DNA of 17,763 bases. Origin: SVTX01 sp045653805 (lineage in GTDB: Bacteria > Bacillota > Clostridia > Oscillospirales > CAG-272). The DNA lies in NCBI GenBank assembly GCA_045653805.1, contig JAZOMF010000033.1, forward strand, positions 1-17,763. Direction: 5' to 3'. Shown here in pieces: positions 1 to 6,044 of the stretch. The position numbers were made by a program, and so were the translations under genes. Position 1 is the first letter of the stretch; each line of letters begins with the position of its first letter. The notes below the pieces were generated by a model that was not told the DNA's origin, made no database searches, and saw nothing but the letters and a program-made list of their open reading frames with translations.

Positions 1-642
1 ATCACTCTCAAGGATATTATCGTCTTTCAAGTAGTTAAGAGGAGCATCCAAAGATGGCGGTATATCAATGTCGAAATTAGCATAGTGTTTATGACAGTAT
101 TGCCTAACTGCTGACTTTTCCACTTTCTTTAAGAAGAAATTACACAAATGATACGCTTGATTGCGAGATAAGCCAACGTATTTTTGAAGTGCCACCAAAG
201 GCGGTGCAAGATGATGGGTTTGTGTGTTATATACGCTTTCACGGAACACATAACAATGAGGATGATCTCTTAATACGATAAAATCATCAACGCCTTTTTG
301 AATTAGCTCTTTATTCCAATACAGAAGAAGATGTCGCATATCACAATGATTAGCGGAATAAATGTCATAAGGCGTTAAATCTTCTTTAGGCTCAAACCGG
401 TTGTTGTTAATCGTATTCTGTATATAGCGATTATCGGGCAATACACCTATGTGGCGTTGACTCTCAAAGCTCTTATAAAGCTGAAGATCAACCTTTGTGC
501 CATCAAAACAGATGATAACAATTTCATTTTGAGTATCGTGATCATATTTATAACGATGCTTCAGATACTCTTTTTCTTTAACGTAGAGTATTGCACTCTC
601 TTGTTCCTTACCAAACACCGAAGATATAATTTTGTTTTGCAT
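1..642 (-). CDS. Unrecognised protein, 5' part only (gene runs off the window)
   Basis: An open frame of exactly 214 codons runs without a stop from ATG at 642-640 to the left edge, so the C-terminus is outside the window. A GAGG ribosome binding site lies 8 nt before the ATG. The protein starts MQNKIISSVFGKEQESAILY; no signal peptide or membrane segment is visible. It is rich in His, Tyr and Asn, with stretches such as RDHPHCYVFRES (about residues 124-135) and SANHCDMRHLL (about 97-107). I do not recognise the family and infer no function. Codons end in A or T much more often than in uxuA, leuS or gltX, which suggests a different origin. It sits next to a tRNA-Ser gene, a common integration neighbourhood, but no integrase is visible. 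The region upstream (765-968) is strongly structured. The reading frame is well supported, the identity is not. Confidence 0.75.
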   Translation of the reverse strand, partial: MQNKIISSVFGKEQESAILYVKEKEYLKHRYKYDHDTQNEIVIICFDGTKVDLQLYKSFESQRHIGVLPDNRYIQNTINNNRFEPKEDLTPYDIYSANHCDMRHLLLYWNKELIQKGVDDFIVLRDHPHCYVFRESVYNTQTHHLAPPLVALQKYVGLSRNQAYHLCNFFLKKVEKSAVRQYCHKHYANFDIDIPPSLDAPLNYLKDDNILESD

Positions 643-764
643 TATAACAACCTCTTTTTTATAGTATTTTGACGGAGTAACTTTTTTAATAGATAGATTT
701 GCCTCACTTACTCCACAAGAGCCAAAACCTCATTGTTTGTCTTAAAGGTGCCTGCTCTATATTG

Positions 765-854
765 CGGCAAATCTAAACGCCGTGTGGGTTTGCCGTTGCA
801 TTTGAGTTTTTGCCCTCAAATGTACTATATTGTCAAATTAAGGCGAGTATTCGC
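765..854 (-). other. Cluster of three hairpins upstream of the partial gene
   Basis: Three perfect inverted repeats follow one another: 765-771 with 789-795 (CGGCAAA/TTTGCCG, 17-nt loop), 799-806 with 815-822 (CATTTGAG/CTCAAATG, 8-nt loop), and 843-846 with 851-854 (GCGA/TCGC, 4-nt loop). None is followed by a T-run, so they are not terminators. They lie 120-210 bp upstream of the start of the truncated gene on the minus strand and could form a structured 5' leader, a non-coding RNA, or the end of a mobile element. I could not find a convincing sigma-A promoter in this stretch. The only plus-strand frame here (733-921) has no credible ribosome binding site. Apart from these structures, the mini-ORF and the direct repeats, I see nothing else between 643 and 984. 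Confidence 0.45.
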
Positions 855-855
855 A

Positions 856-975
856 AAAAATGTTCGACTAACCGTAATCGATAGGTTTCATAGAAAAATT
901 CCTCCTTTGTGCGATTTGTAACTCTATTTTAGTAGCCGACAAATCGAACGGCAGAGAAAAATGTTCGAGCAACCA
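856..975. repeat. Imperfect 18-bp direct repeat, 101 bp apart
   Basis: AAAAATGTTCGA occurs at 856-867 and again at 957-968. The match continues as CTAACC versus GCAACC, giving 16 of 18 identical bases. The spacing from start to start is 101 bp. The copies flank the mini-ORF and its ribosome binding site. TCGAAC at 944-949 is inverted relative to the second copy. The unit contains CGAACAT on the minus strand, the half-site of a Gram-positive LexA box, but no proper second half follows at 4-nt spacing. It could be a recombinase or regulator binding site or a deletion scar. Confidence 0.5.
868..891 (-). other. Seven-codon mini-ORF with a strong ribosome binding site
   Basis: On the minus strand ATG at 891-889 opens the peptide MKPIDYG and then a TAG. 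It is preceded by AAAGGAGG with a 9-nt spacer, as good a ribosome binding site as any in the window. It could be a leader peptide for the downstream hairpins and gene, or the stub of a larger gene cut by deletion. There is no evidence that it is translated. Confidence 0.3.
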
Positions 976-990
976 ACGCCCACGGAAAAC

Positions 991-1015
991 AAAAAAGCAC
1001 GCATTTCTGCGTGCT
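991..1015 (-). terminator. Intrinsic terminator, second after tRNA-Ser
   Basis: An 8-bp perfect stem AGCACGCA/TGCGTGCT (996-1003 with 1008-1015) has a 4-nt loop and is followed on the minus strand by six T. It lies about 70 bp beyond the first tRNA terminator, so it either backs that one up or ends an unseen short transcript from 1016-1084. I see no gene there. Confidence 0.75.
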
Positions 1016-1084
1016 ACCAGTAAGGAAAATCGTGATTTTTATGTCCGTATGGGATTGTAAGGGATTTTTGAGCTATGAAAATGA

Positions 1085-1113
1085 AAAAAGTCCTTGAAAA
1101 TCAAGGACTTTTT
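1085..1113 (-). terminator. Intrinsic terminator of tRNA-Ser
   Basis: A 13-bp perfect stem (1085-1097 with 1101-1113) with a 3-nt loop; its outer A:T pairs give a T-run on the minus strand. It starts directly beyond the CCA end of the tRNA gene and also reads as a terminator on the plus strand. Confidence 0.85.
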
Positions 1114-1114
1114 C

Positions 1115-1208
1115 TGGCGGAGAAGGAGAGATTTGAACTCTCGCGCCGCGTATAATGCGACCTACACCCTTAGCAGGGGCGCCTCTTCGGCCTCTTGAGT
1201 ACTTCTCC
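1115..1208 (-). tRNA. tRNA-Ser (anticodon GCU)
   Basis: The minus strand reads as a class II tRNA of 94 nt including an encoded CCA. The acceptor stem is GGAGAAG (from 1208) pairing with CTTCTCC, then discriminator G and CCA ending at 1115. The anticodon stem-loop is CCCCT-GCT-AAGGG with anticodon GCT at 1174-1172, decoding AGC/AGU. A long variable arm (TGTAGGTCGCATTATACGCG region) and a T-arm with GTTCAAATC follow, as expected for serine tRNA. Promoter upstream at 1273-1300; terminator directly downstream. Confidence 0.96.
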
Positions 1209-1272
1209 AAAAGTATTCAAACGAATTTAAAAAATCCGTGCAAGCCATCCGTTTAAATTGACTTACCCATAT

Positions 1273-1300
1273 ATTATACCACAAACTTTTCTTTTGTCAA
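1273..1300 (-). promoter_or_regulatory. Sigma-A promoter of tRNA-Ser
   Basis: On the minus strand TTGACA (1300-1295) and TATAAT (1278-1273) are separated by 16 bp, both perfect consensus. The start point would be near 1266, about 58 nt before the mature tRNA 5' end. Confidence 0.9.
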
Positions 1301-1393
1301 TAGCTTTTTGCAATTTTCTGCAAACATTTTTCGTTTAGTCCGAAGAATTGATTTATAAACATAACACAACAAGCATATAAAAAGATAATAAAG

Positions 1394-1421
1394 AAAACCC
1401 TCACCGTGGTGAGGGTTTTTT
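1394..1421 (-). terminator. Intrinsic terminator of uxuA
   Basis: An 11-bp stem AAAACCCTCAC/GTGAGGGTTTT (1394-1404 with 1409-1419) with a 4-nt loop, a few bases after the uxuA stop. T-rich tracts follow on both strands, so it may be bidirectional. Confidence 0.85.
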
Positions 1422-1426
1422 ACGTA

Positions 1427-2515
1427 TTATTTATTATCCAATCTATCCAGCATATCCCAAACACCGAGCATATACATAATGCCGAGTGCTCTATCATAGA
1501 GACCGTAGCCGGGACGCACATTGCCGGGGCCCTCATTCCAGAGGTGTCTGCCGTGGTCGGGACGGATATATCCTTCATATCCGCCGTCGTGATAAGCCTT
1601 GAGAATATCAAGAATACCTGTGTCGCCGTCGCAGTCGCGGTGGCTCGCCTCGGAGAAGTCTCCGTTCTCAAAATGCTTAACGTTTCTGATGTGAGCGAAT
1701 GCGATACGATCACAATGCTTACGAACGATGTCCGCAACGTTGTTTTCGGGGTTTGCGCCAAGGCTTCCCGAACAAAGAGTGAGGCAATTATAAGGATCGT
1801 CTACCATCTTAAGAAAACGGTCAATGCTTGCTTCGTCAACAAGGAGACGGGGCAGACCGAAAATATCCCAAGGCGGGTCGTCCATATGTATTGCCATCTT
1901 TATATCACACTCGTGGCAGGTAGGCATAATCGCCTCAAGGAAATACTTGAGGTTAGCCCAAAGCTTTTCGTGGTCAACGCCCTCGTAGGCCTTGAAAAGC
2001 TCGTCAAGCTTTGCCATTCTTTCAGGCTCCCAACCCGGGAAGGACATATTGTACTTCTCGGTGAAATCGAGGATGTACTTCGCCATAGCGTTATAATCGT
2101 CCTGAATCATATTCTTCTCGTAGAAGAGAGCGGTAGAGCCGTCGCCTACGGGATGGAAAAGATTGCTTCTCGTCCAGTCGAAAATAGGCATAAAGTTGTA
2201 GCATATTACCTTTACTCCAAATTTGGAAAGGTTGCGGATGCAGGTCTTGTAATTTTCAATATACTTATCTCTTGTGGGCAGACCGATCTTGATATCGTCG
2301 TGTACGTTTACCGACTCAACTACGTCCATATTGAAGCCGTACTCGTCAAGCTGTCTCTTGACCTCAGCGATCTCTGCTTCTTCCCAGATCTCACCCGGCA
2401 TTTTATGGTGGAGCGCCCAGACTATACCCGTAACACCGGGTATCTGCTTGATATCAGAGAGGCTTATCTTATCGTTGCCCTCGCCGTACCAGCGGAATGT
2501 CATTTGCATTGGCAT
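1427..2515 (-). CDS. uxuA: Mannonate dehydratase UxuA
   Basis: Converts D-mannonate to 2-keto-3-deoxygluconate in the cytoplasm (EC 4.2.1.8), part of glucuronate breakdown. The 362-residue protein is of normal length for the family. It is a metal-dependent TIM-barrel enzyme, and family-conserved blocks are plain: HMDDPPWDIFGLPR (210-223), CSGSLGANPENN (248-259), AFAHIRNVKH (272-281) and IRPDHGRHLWNE (317-328). The expected Mn2+ ligands are H210, C248, H275 and D320. ATG at 2515 is preceded by GGAGG six bases away. It has its own promoter (2545-2573) and terminator, and no other hexuronate gene (uxaC, uxuB, kdgK) lies nearby, so it is a solitary locus rather than part of a uxu operon. The nearly full-length open frame on the opposite strand (1406-2545) is a shadow. 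Confidence 0.97.
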   Translation of the reverse strand: MPMQMTFRWYGEGNDKISLSDIKQIPGVTGIVWALHHKMPGEIWEEAEIAEVKRQLDEYGFNMDVVESVNVHDDIKIGLPTRDKYIENYKTCIRNLSKFGVKVICYNFMPIFDWTRSNLFHPVGDGSTALFYEKNMIQDDYNAMAKYILDFTEKYNMSFPGWEPERMAKLDELFKAYEGVDHEKLWANLKYFLEAIMPTCHECDIKMAIHMDDPPWDIFGLPRLLVDEASIDRFLKMVDDPYNCLTLCSGSLGANPENNVADIVRKHCDRIAFAHIRNVKHFENGDFSEASHRDCDGDTGILDILKAYHDGGYEGYIRPDHGRHLWNEGPGNVRPGYGLYDRALGIMYMLGVWDMLDRLDNK

Positions 2516-2544
2516 ATTGTACCTCCAAATATGTACTTTAATTA

Positions 2545-2573
2545 ATTATAACATACTTAAAGCACAAATTCAA
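2545..2573 (-). promoter_or_regulatory. Sigma-A promoter of uxuA
   Basis: Minus strand TTGAAT (2573-2568), 17 bp, TATAAT (2550-2545). The predicted leader is about 23 nt and contains only the GGAGG site. No clear operator palindrome is visible. Confidence 0.8.
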
Positions 2574-2618
2574 TGGTATTTTTTTCATTTTCCCTAAATT
2601 TGTAAATATCAGTAAAAT

Positions 2619-3851
2619 TCACTCTCCGCAGACCAAGGACACCACGTTGAAAATCTGATTTTTTCCCAAAACTTCATCAGTCAGCATTATGCCTCGACGC
2701 AGTGTGGGTCTACCATATCTTTTTCGCAAATCGTCCACCACACCCTCAAGGGTCTCGGCTCTCTGTATCGCCACGATGTCGGGTGAGAAGGAAAGCTGCT
2801 CGCTATCCGCTCGTATCAGGTCAGTGCCCCTCACTCCAATGGAGCGGATAGGCTGACCTAATAATCTATGCCTCCGCATCAATTCCCTTGCGCATTCGTA
2901 CAGAGACTTGACCGTGCGATTTGGATAATCAGGCTTCATCTGCCGCTCCAACGAGTGAAGATCACTATATCTTACCGAGATCTGCACCGTAGAGCAAACA
3001 ACCCCCTCTCGGCGCATCCGCATCGACACGTTTTCACAAAGCTGATACAAAATTATGTCAATATCCTCGTCGCTGACAAGGTCTCGAGGCGGCGTGGTGC
3101 TGTTTCCGATAGATTTTGGAGGCGGAGAACTGCCAAAGAGCGACACAGGAGATTTATCGCTCCCGTTAGCGTTTTCATAAAGATCGAGTCCATTTTTACC
3201 GAAAAGACATTTCAACAAATACGGGTCTGTATTAGCGAGGTCGCCTATGGTATTGATACCGTAAAGCTTCAGCTTTTTCTCGGTCTTTTTGCCAACAAAA
3301 ATCATATCCGATGCAGGAAGATTCCATATTTTCTCACGAAAATTTTCTGACGAAATAACCGTGGTAGCATCGGGCTTTTTCATATCAGAGCCAAGCTTGG
3401 CAAAAATTTTATTAAACGATACTCCTACTGAAACGGTAAGACCCAACTCGCTTTTCATCCTCTTTCGTATCTTGTCGGCTATAATTTTGCCGTCTCCAAA
3501 AAGCGATAAACTACCCGTAACATCAAGCCAACATTCATCAAGCCCAAATGGCTCTATCATATCGGTGTAATCGTAATATATCTCCCTTGCGGCATGTGAA
3601 TATTGCTCGTAAAGCTCGAAATGGGGCGGCAAAAAGACTATGTCGGGGCATTTTTGCTTCGCCTGCCAAAGCGGCTCTGCCGTTTGCACTCCATATGCCT
3701 TTGCTTCATAATTTTTAGCCAAAATTATACCGTGTCTTGCTTCAACATCCCCTGCCACCGCCACGGGTCTTCCCTTCAGCTCCGGATGGGACAAAAGCTC
3801 CACCGACGCGTAAAAATTATTCAAATCTGAATGCAATACAGTTCTTTCCAC
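2619..3851 (-). CDS. dinB: DNA polymerase IV (Y-family, DinB)
   Basis: Error-prone translesion polymerase. The 410-residue protein begins with the catalytic palm motif HSDLNNFYASVE (7-18), with metal ligand D9 and probable steric-gate Y14. The second catalytic block is GLDECWLDVTGS (103-114) with D105 and E106. A helix-hairpin-helix stretch (GKKTEKKLKLYGINTIGDLA, about 182-201) and the little-finger domain follow. The HSDLNNFYASVE form is typical of a clostridial Pol IV subgroup (DMDCFFAAVE in E. coli). The start is GTG at 3851 with GAGAGGAG 9 nt upstream; no upstream ATG competes. An SOS box overlaps the transcription start, so LexA repression is expected, which fits the enzyme's role. It ends about 45 bp before the uxuA promoter without an obvious terminator. 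No umuD-like gene is adjacent. Confidence 0.95.
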   Translation of the reverse strand: MERTVLHSDLNNFYASVELLSHPELKGRPVAVAGDVEARHGIILAKNYEAKAYGVQTAEPLWQAKQKCPDIVFLPPHFELYEQYSHAAREIYYDYTDMIEPFGLDECWLDVTGSLSLFGDGKIIADKIRKRMKSELGLTVSVGVSFNKIFAKLGSDMKKPDATTVISSENFREKIWNLPASDMIFVGKKTEKKLKLYGINTIGDLANTDPYLLKCLFGKNGLDLYENANGSDKSPVSLFGSSPPPKSIGNSTTPPRDLVSDEDIDIILYQLCENVSMRMRREGVVCSTVQISVRYSDLHSLERQMKPDYPNRTVKSLYECARELMRRHRLLGQPIRSIGVRGTDLIRADSEQLSFSPDIVAIQRAETLEGVVDDLRKRYGRPTLRRGIMLTDEVLGKNQIFNVVSLVCGE

Positions 3852-3878
3852 ACTATTTTACTCCTCTCTCACAACAAT

Positions 3879-3892
3879 AGAACTTTTGTTCT
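3879..3892. promoter_or_regulatory. SOS (LexA/DinR) box at the dinB transcription start
   Basis: AGAACTTTTGTTCT matches the Gram-positive SOS core GAAC-N4-GTTC perfectly, with one extra symmetric base pair on each side. It begins 7 bp after the dinB -10 box, so a bound repressor would cover the start point. Confidence 0.88.
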
Positions 3893-3898
3893 GTAATT

Positions 3899-3927
3899 AT
3901 TATACACCGCAAACCGCCATTTGTCAA
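3899..3927 (-). promoter_or_regulatory. Consensus sigma-A promoter of dinB
   Basis: Minus strand TTGACA (3927-3922), 17 bp, TATAAT (3904-3899): perfect consensus. Such a strong promoter fits a gene kept silent by the SOS box just downstream. Confidence 0.92.
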
Positions 3928-3946
3928 CAGGCAATTACAAGAAAAT

Positions 3947-3960
3947 AGAACAAGGGTTCC
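3947..3960. promoter_or_regulatory. Second SOS box between dinB and the PAP2 gene
   Basis: TAGAACAAGGGTTCC contains GAAC-AAGG-GTTC, again a perfect core. It lies 20 bp upstream of the dinB -35 and 26 bp upstream of the PAP2 -35, so it could help repress either promoter or bridge with the first box. Confidence 0.7.
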
Positions 3961-3985
3961 TTGCGTATTCCGCTATTTTTTAATC

Positions 3986-4014
3986 TTGACAACCTCAAAA
4001 AAAAATGTTACAAT
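3986..4014 (+). promoter_or_regulatory. Sigma-A promoter of the PAP2 gene
   Basis: TTGACA (3986-3991), 17 bp including a run of nine A, TACAAT (4009-4014). The start point falls near 4021, giving a leader of about 25 nt. Confidence 0.88.
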
Positions 4015-4045
4015 ATGTCAAAAGCACAAGAAAGGATGTCTTAAT

Positions 4046-4717
4046 ATGACTATCGCCGCACAGTGGCTCAATAGCACATTGGCAAGCTTTGATTTTTCCA
4101 TTCTCGAATTTTATCATACTCTGGCGACCTACGCCTCCCCTATTCTCACACCAATATGCGAATTTTTTGCAGTAATTGGCGACGGCGCCATGGCGTGCTT
4201 TATTATTGCCGCCATTCTCCTGCTCTTCCCAAAAACTCGAAAAGCAGGGCTCTGTATTATCTTCTCCGTAGGCTTTGGCGCGCTTATAACCAACGTAGCA
4301 GTTAAAAATATAGTTGCACGTCCTCGTCCTTATGCTTCCGAGATAGCGCAATTTGCAAAATGGTGGAATTACATAGGTGCCCCCCTTGAAAGTGAATTTT
4401 CATTTCCCTCGGGTCACACCACTGCCGCAATGGCAGGCGCTATGGGCTTGTGCCTTGGATACGATAAAAACCGCAAGTGGTGGATCTTCCTCTCCTCTGC
4501 CGTATATGTTATCATCATGGGTGCCAGCCGTAATTATCTCATGGTGCACTATCCCTCCGATATTATCGGCGGAATCATCGCAGGTACCATCGGTGGTGGA
4601 CTTGCCTATCTTTTTGTATGGTTCCTTTATAAAGGCATTGAAGGAAACAAGGATAACAGGGTGTGCGCCTTTATGCTCAATGCTAATATTAAAACGATAT
4701 TCAATAAAAAAATATAA
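4046..4717 (+). CDS. PAP2-superfamily membrane phosphatase
   Basis: A 223-residue integral membrane protein with the complete three-part PAP2 signature: K87-x4-RPR (92-94), PSGH (121-124) and SR161-x5-H168-x3-D172. The catalytic histidines should be H124 and H168. Five or six hydrophobic segments are visible (about 37-61, 68-88, 126-138, 147-160, 172-197). Relatives dephosphorylate lipid pyrophosphates, such as undecaprenyl pyrophosphate (BcrC type), or phosphatidic acid and phosphatidylglycerophosphate; the sequence does not decide the substrate. ATG at 4046 has AAAGGA 8 nt upstream. The longer frame starting with TTG at 3986 is wrong because that TTG is part of the -35 box. The C-terminal tail (198-223) is polar. 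It is divergent from dinB with SOS boxes in the shared region, so damage control is possible but unproven. Confidence 0.92.
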   Translation: MTIAAQWLNSTLASFDFSILEFYHTLATYASPILTPICEFFAVIGDGAMACFIIAAILLLFPKTRKAGLCIIFSVGFGALITNVAVKNIVARPRPYASEIAQFAKWWNYIGAPLESEFSFPSGHTTAAMAGAMGLCLGYDKNRKWWIFLSSAVYVIIMGASRNYLMVHYPSDIIGGIIAGTIGGGLAYLFVWFLYKGIEGNKDNRVCAFMLNANIKTIFNKKI

Positions 4718-4720
4718 AAA

Positions 4721-4754
4721 CAAAAATGACTATCAAAATTGATAGTCATTTTTG
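4721..4754 (+). terminator. Bidirectional intrinsic terminator
   Basis: A 16-bp perfect stem (4721-4736 with 4739-4754) with a 2-nt nominal loop, three bases after the PAP2 stop. T-tracts occur on both strands, so it may also end the minus-strand transcript of the 4868-5098 gene. Between 4755 and 4867 I see no gene or other structure. Confidence 0.88.
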
Positions 4755-4867
4755 TATGTAATTAAATTTTTCTCTCATTCTGCATCATTTGTCTATGTAG
4801 CATGGGCACTTAGCAGTCAAAGGGAAAAACCTTTTGATTTTCCTATTTTTTATTCATCCTAAGCGAA

Positions 4868-5098
4868 TTAGTCGATCCACCAGATGTTCTTCTTGATCAT
4901 AATAAATACTATGTCAAAAATGCTAACCGGAATAGAAAGAGGAAGTGCGAAAATCGCTGCGAGGATAATACCGACAACGCTCTTCTTATCGATGCTCTTA
5001 GCAAGACGATAAAGATTCCAAGCGAGAGGAGCGATAATAGCAACCAAAAGTTTCTTAGCCCAAGAGAGCTCATCAAATTCCTTAATCAATTCAGCCAT
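4868..5098 (-). CDS. Small membrane protein, unknown function
   Basis: A 76-residue protein with two hydrophobic segments (about 16-33 and 41-68), a basic patch between them (RLAKSIDKK) and an aromatic end, KKNIWWID. No lipobox or cleavable signal is visible. ATG at 5098 is preceded by AGGAGG 10 nt upstream and by a near-consensus promoter, so expression is likely. The general layout recalls small stress or membrane-modulating proteins such as YqaE/Pmp3, but the similarity is too weak for a call. It is adjacent to, and on the same strand as, a second small membrane-protein gene (5274-5561) whose promoter and leader look alike. Each has its own promoter. Confidence 0.8.
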   Translation of the reverse strand: MAELIKEFDELSWAKKLLVAIIAPLAWNLYRLAKSIDKKSVVGIILAAIFALPLSIPVSIFDIVFIMIKKNIWWID

Positions 5099-5149
5099 GA
5101 TAAAGTGCCTCCTATAAATATTTGTTGACTAATATCATCAACTATGATA

Positions 5150-5178
5150 ATTATACACTATTCATTTTGAAAAGTCAA
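5150..5178 (-). promoter_or_regulatory. Promoter of the 4868-5098 gene, with an inverted repeat in the leader
   Basis: Minus strand TTGACT (5178-5173), 17 bp, TATAAT (5155-5150). Just downstream the leader carries GTTGA-N9-TCAAC (5123-5141), which resembles TTGA-N6-TCAA in the leader of the neighbouring gene. Confidence 0.87.
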
Positions 5179-5190
5179 TACATTTTACAA

Positions 5191-5236
5191 AAAAAACAGT
5201 GCCATTAAACCTTAGTAGGCCTATGCACTGTTTTTT
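5191..5236 (-). terminator. Intrinsic terminator of the 5274-5561 gene
   Basis: A 12-bp stem AAAAAACAGTGC/GCACTGTTTTTT (5191-5202 with 5225-5236) with a 22-nt loop, followed by eight T on the minus strand. Confidence 0.83.
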
Positions 5237-5273
5237 ATTTGTAGAAATACACTATGTAATTTGTTAAACAAGA

Positions 5274-5561
5274 TTACTCAGCATCTACAGAAGCCTCAAC
5301 TTCAGCAGCCTCTGCAGGAGCATCGAGCTTGATAACCTTTGCGAAAACAAGGATCAAAAGAACGATACCAGCGGTGTTGTAAATACCAACCAAAGGCGCT
5401 ACGATAAATCCAAGTCCCAATACGGGCACAAGCAGAGCGCATACAGGTGCACATACCACACCTGCACCCATATAAGCAAGTATGCCTACGATAAGGCTCA
5501 TAACATTCTGAGTGAGGTAAGGAAGGAAGGATACAGGAAATATTTTCTTCAACTTGTCCAT
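5274..5561 (-). CDS. Small membrane protein with an acidic tail, unknown function
   Basis: A 95-residue protein: a short basic N-terminus (MDKLKK), two or three hydrophobic stretches (about 18-36, 39-58 and 62-76) rich in Gly, Ala, Val and Pro, and an acidic Ala/Glu tail (DAPAEAAEVEASVDAE, 80-95). Two cysteines (37 and 41) sit at the membrane. I do not recognise the family. ATG at 5561 is preceded by AAGGAG, and a perfect consensus promoter lies at 5609-5637, so it is probably well expressed. It is followed by its own terminator. The neighbouring 4868-5098 gene has a similar promoter and leader but little protein similarity. Confidence 0.8.
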   Translation of the reverse strand: MDKLKKIFPVSFLPYLTQNVMSLIVGILAYMGAGVVCAPVCALLVPVLGLGFIVAPLVGIYNTAGIVLLILVFAKVIKLDAPAEAAEVEASVDAE

Positions 5562-5608
5562 GATTAAACTCTCCTTTTGAAAATTTGTTGACTTTTATCA
5601 ATCACTTA

Positions 5609-5637
5609 ATTATACACCAAAATGCAACATTTGTCAA
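5609..5637 (-). promoter_or_regulatory. Consensus promoter of the 5274-5561 gene
   Basis: Minus strand TTGACA (5637-5632), 17 bp, TATAAT (5614-5609). The leader contains TTGATAAAAGTCAACAAAT, similar to the leader of the 4868-5098 gene. Confidence 0.92.
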
Positions 5638-5783
5638 CATTTATCAATAAAATAAATTACTAATAGTTGAAATTTTTGAAAAATAAACGGTGACATTGAC
5701 ATAAATCGGCAAATAGTTTCTTCTATACAATATATTTATTCGTTTCACATATCAAAAATTACAAACATCTCAAAATCAACAAA

Positions 5784-5810
5784 AAAGCAGGCAAAAAATT
5801 TGCCTGCTTT
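5784..5810 (-). terminator. Intrinsic terminator of rpsU
   Basis: A 12-bp perfect stem AAAGCAGGCAAA/TTTGCCTGCTTT (5784-5795 with 5799-5810) with a 3-nt loop and a T-run on the minus strand, about 20 bp after the rpsU stop. Confidence 0.9.
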
Positions 5811-5831
5811 AATTTTTTTCAAAAGTTCAAA

Positions 5832-6008
5832 TTACTTGTACTTTCTCTTGCGTGCAGCTTCAGACTTCTTCTTACGCTTTACGCTGGGCTTTTCGTAGTG
5901 CTCTCTCTTACGAAGCTCGGTAAGGATTCCCGAACGAGCACACTGACGCTTAAAGCGACGGAGTGCGCTGTCAAGAGACTCGCCCTCTTTTACTTTAACT
6001 TCTGCCAT
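5832..6008 (-). CDS. rpsU: 30S ribosomal protein bS21
   Basis: A 58-residue basic protein, the usual length for bS21, a small-subunit protein near the anti-Shine-Dalgarno end of 16S rRNA that aids initiation. The sequence starts MAEVKVKEGESLDSALRRFK and contains the family block RRFKRQCARSGILTELRKRE (17-36), then a Lys/Arg-rich tail (KPSVKRKKKSEAARKRKYK). ATG at 6008 is preceded by GGGGAGGG about 10 nt upstream. It is a single-gene unit: its own consensus promoter at 6073-6101, a leader of about 58 nt with a GNRA-capped hairpin, and a strong terminator. In many Firmicutes rpsU sits with a yqeY gene; here it lies downstream of leuS. Confidence 0.97.
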   Translation of the reverse strand: MAEVKVKEGESLDSALRRFKRQCARSGILTELRKREHYEKPSVKRKKKSEAARKRKYK

Positions 6009-6044
6009 TTTCTTTTTCCCTCCCCTCGCTTTTAAAAAGGTTCA

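Noticed and set aside
733..921. 62-codon plus-strand frame
   Set aside because: No ribosome binding site; it runs through the hairpin cluster and is probably a chance frame.
856..968. Possible LexA boxes at the two CGAACAT half-sites
   Set aside because: The second half-site does not follow at 4-nt spacing in either copy.
1..1208. tRNA-Ser as an attachment site with a duplicated 3' end
   Set aside because: I found no second copy of the tRNA 3' end in the window and no integrase gene, so an attachment site cannot be supported.
1406..2545. 379-codon open frame on the plus strand
   Set aside because: Antisense to uxuA, whose family motifs, start site and promoter are clear.
3986..4045. Extended N-terminus of the PAP2 protein from a TTG start
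   Set aside because: The TTG is inside the -35 box and upstream of the transcription start; ATG at 4046 has a proper ribosome binding site.
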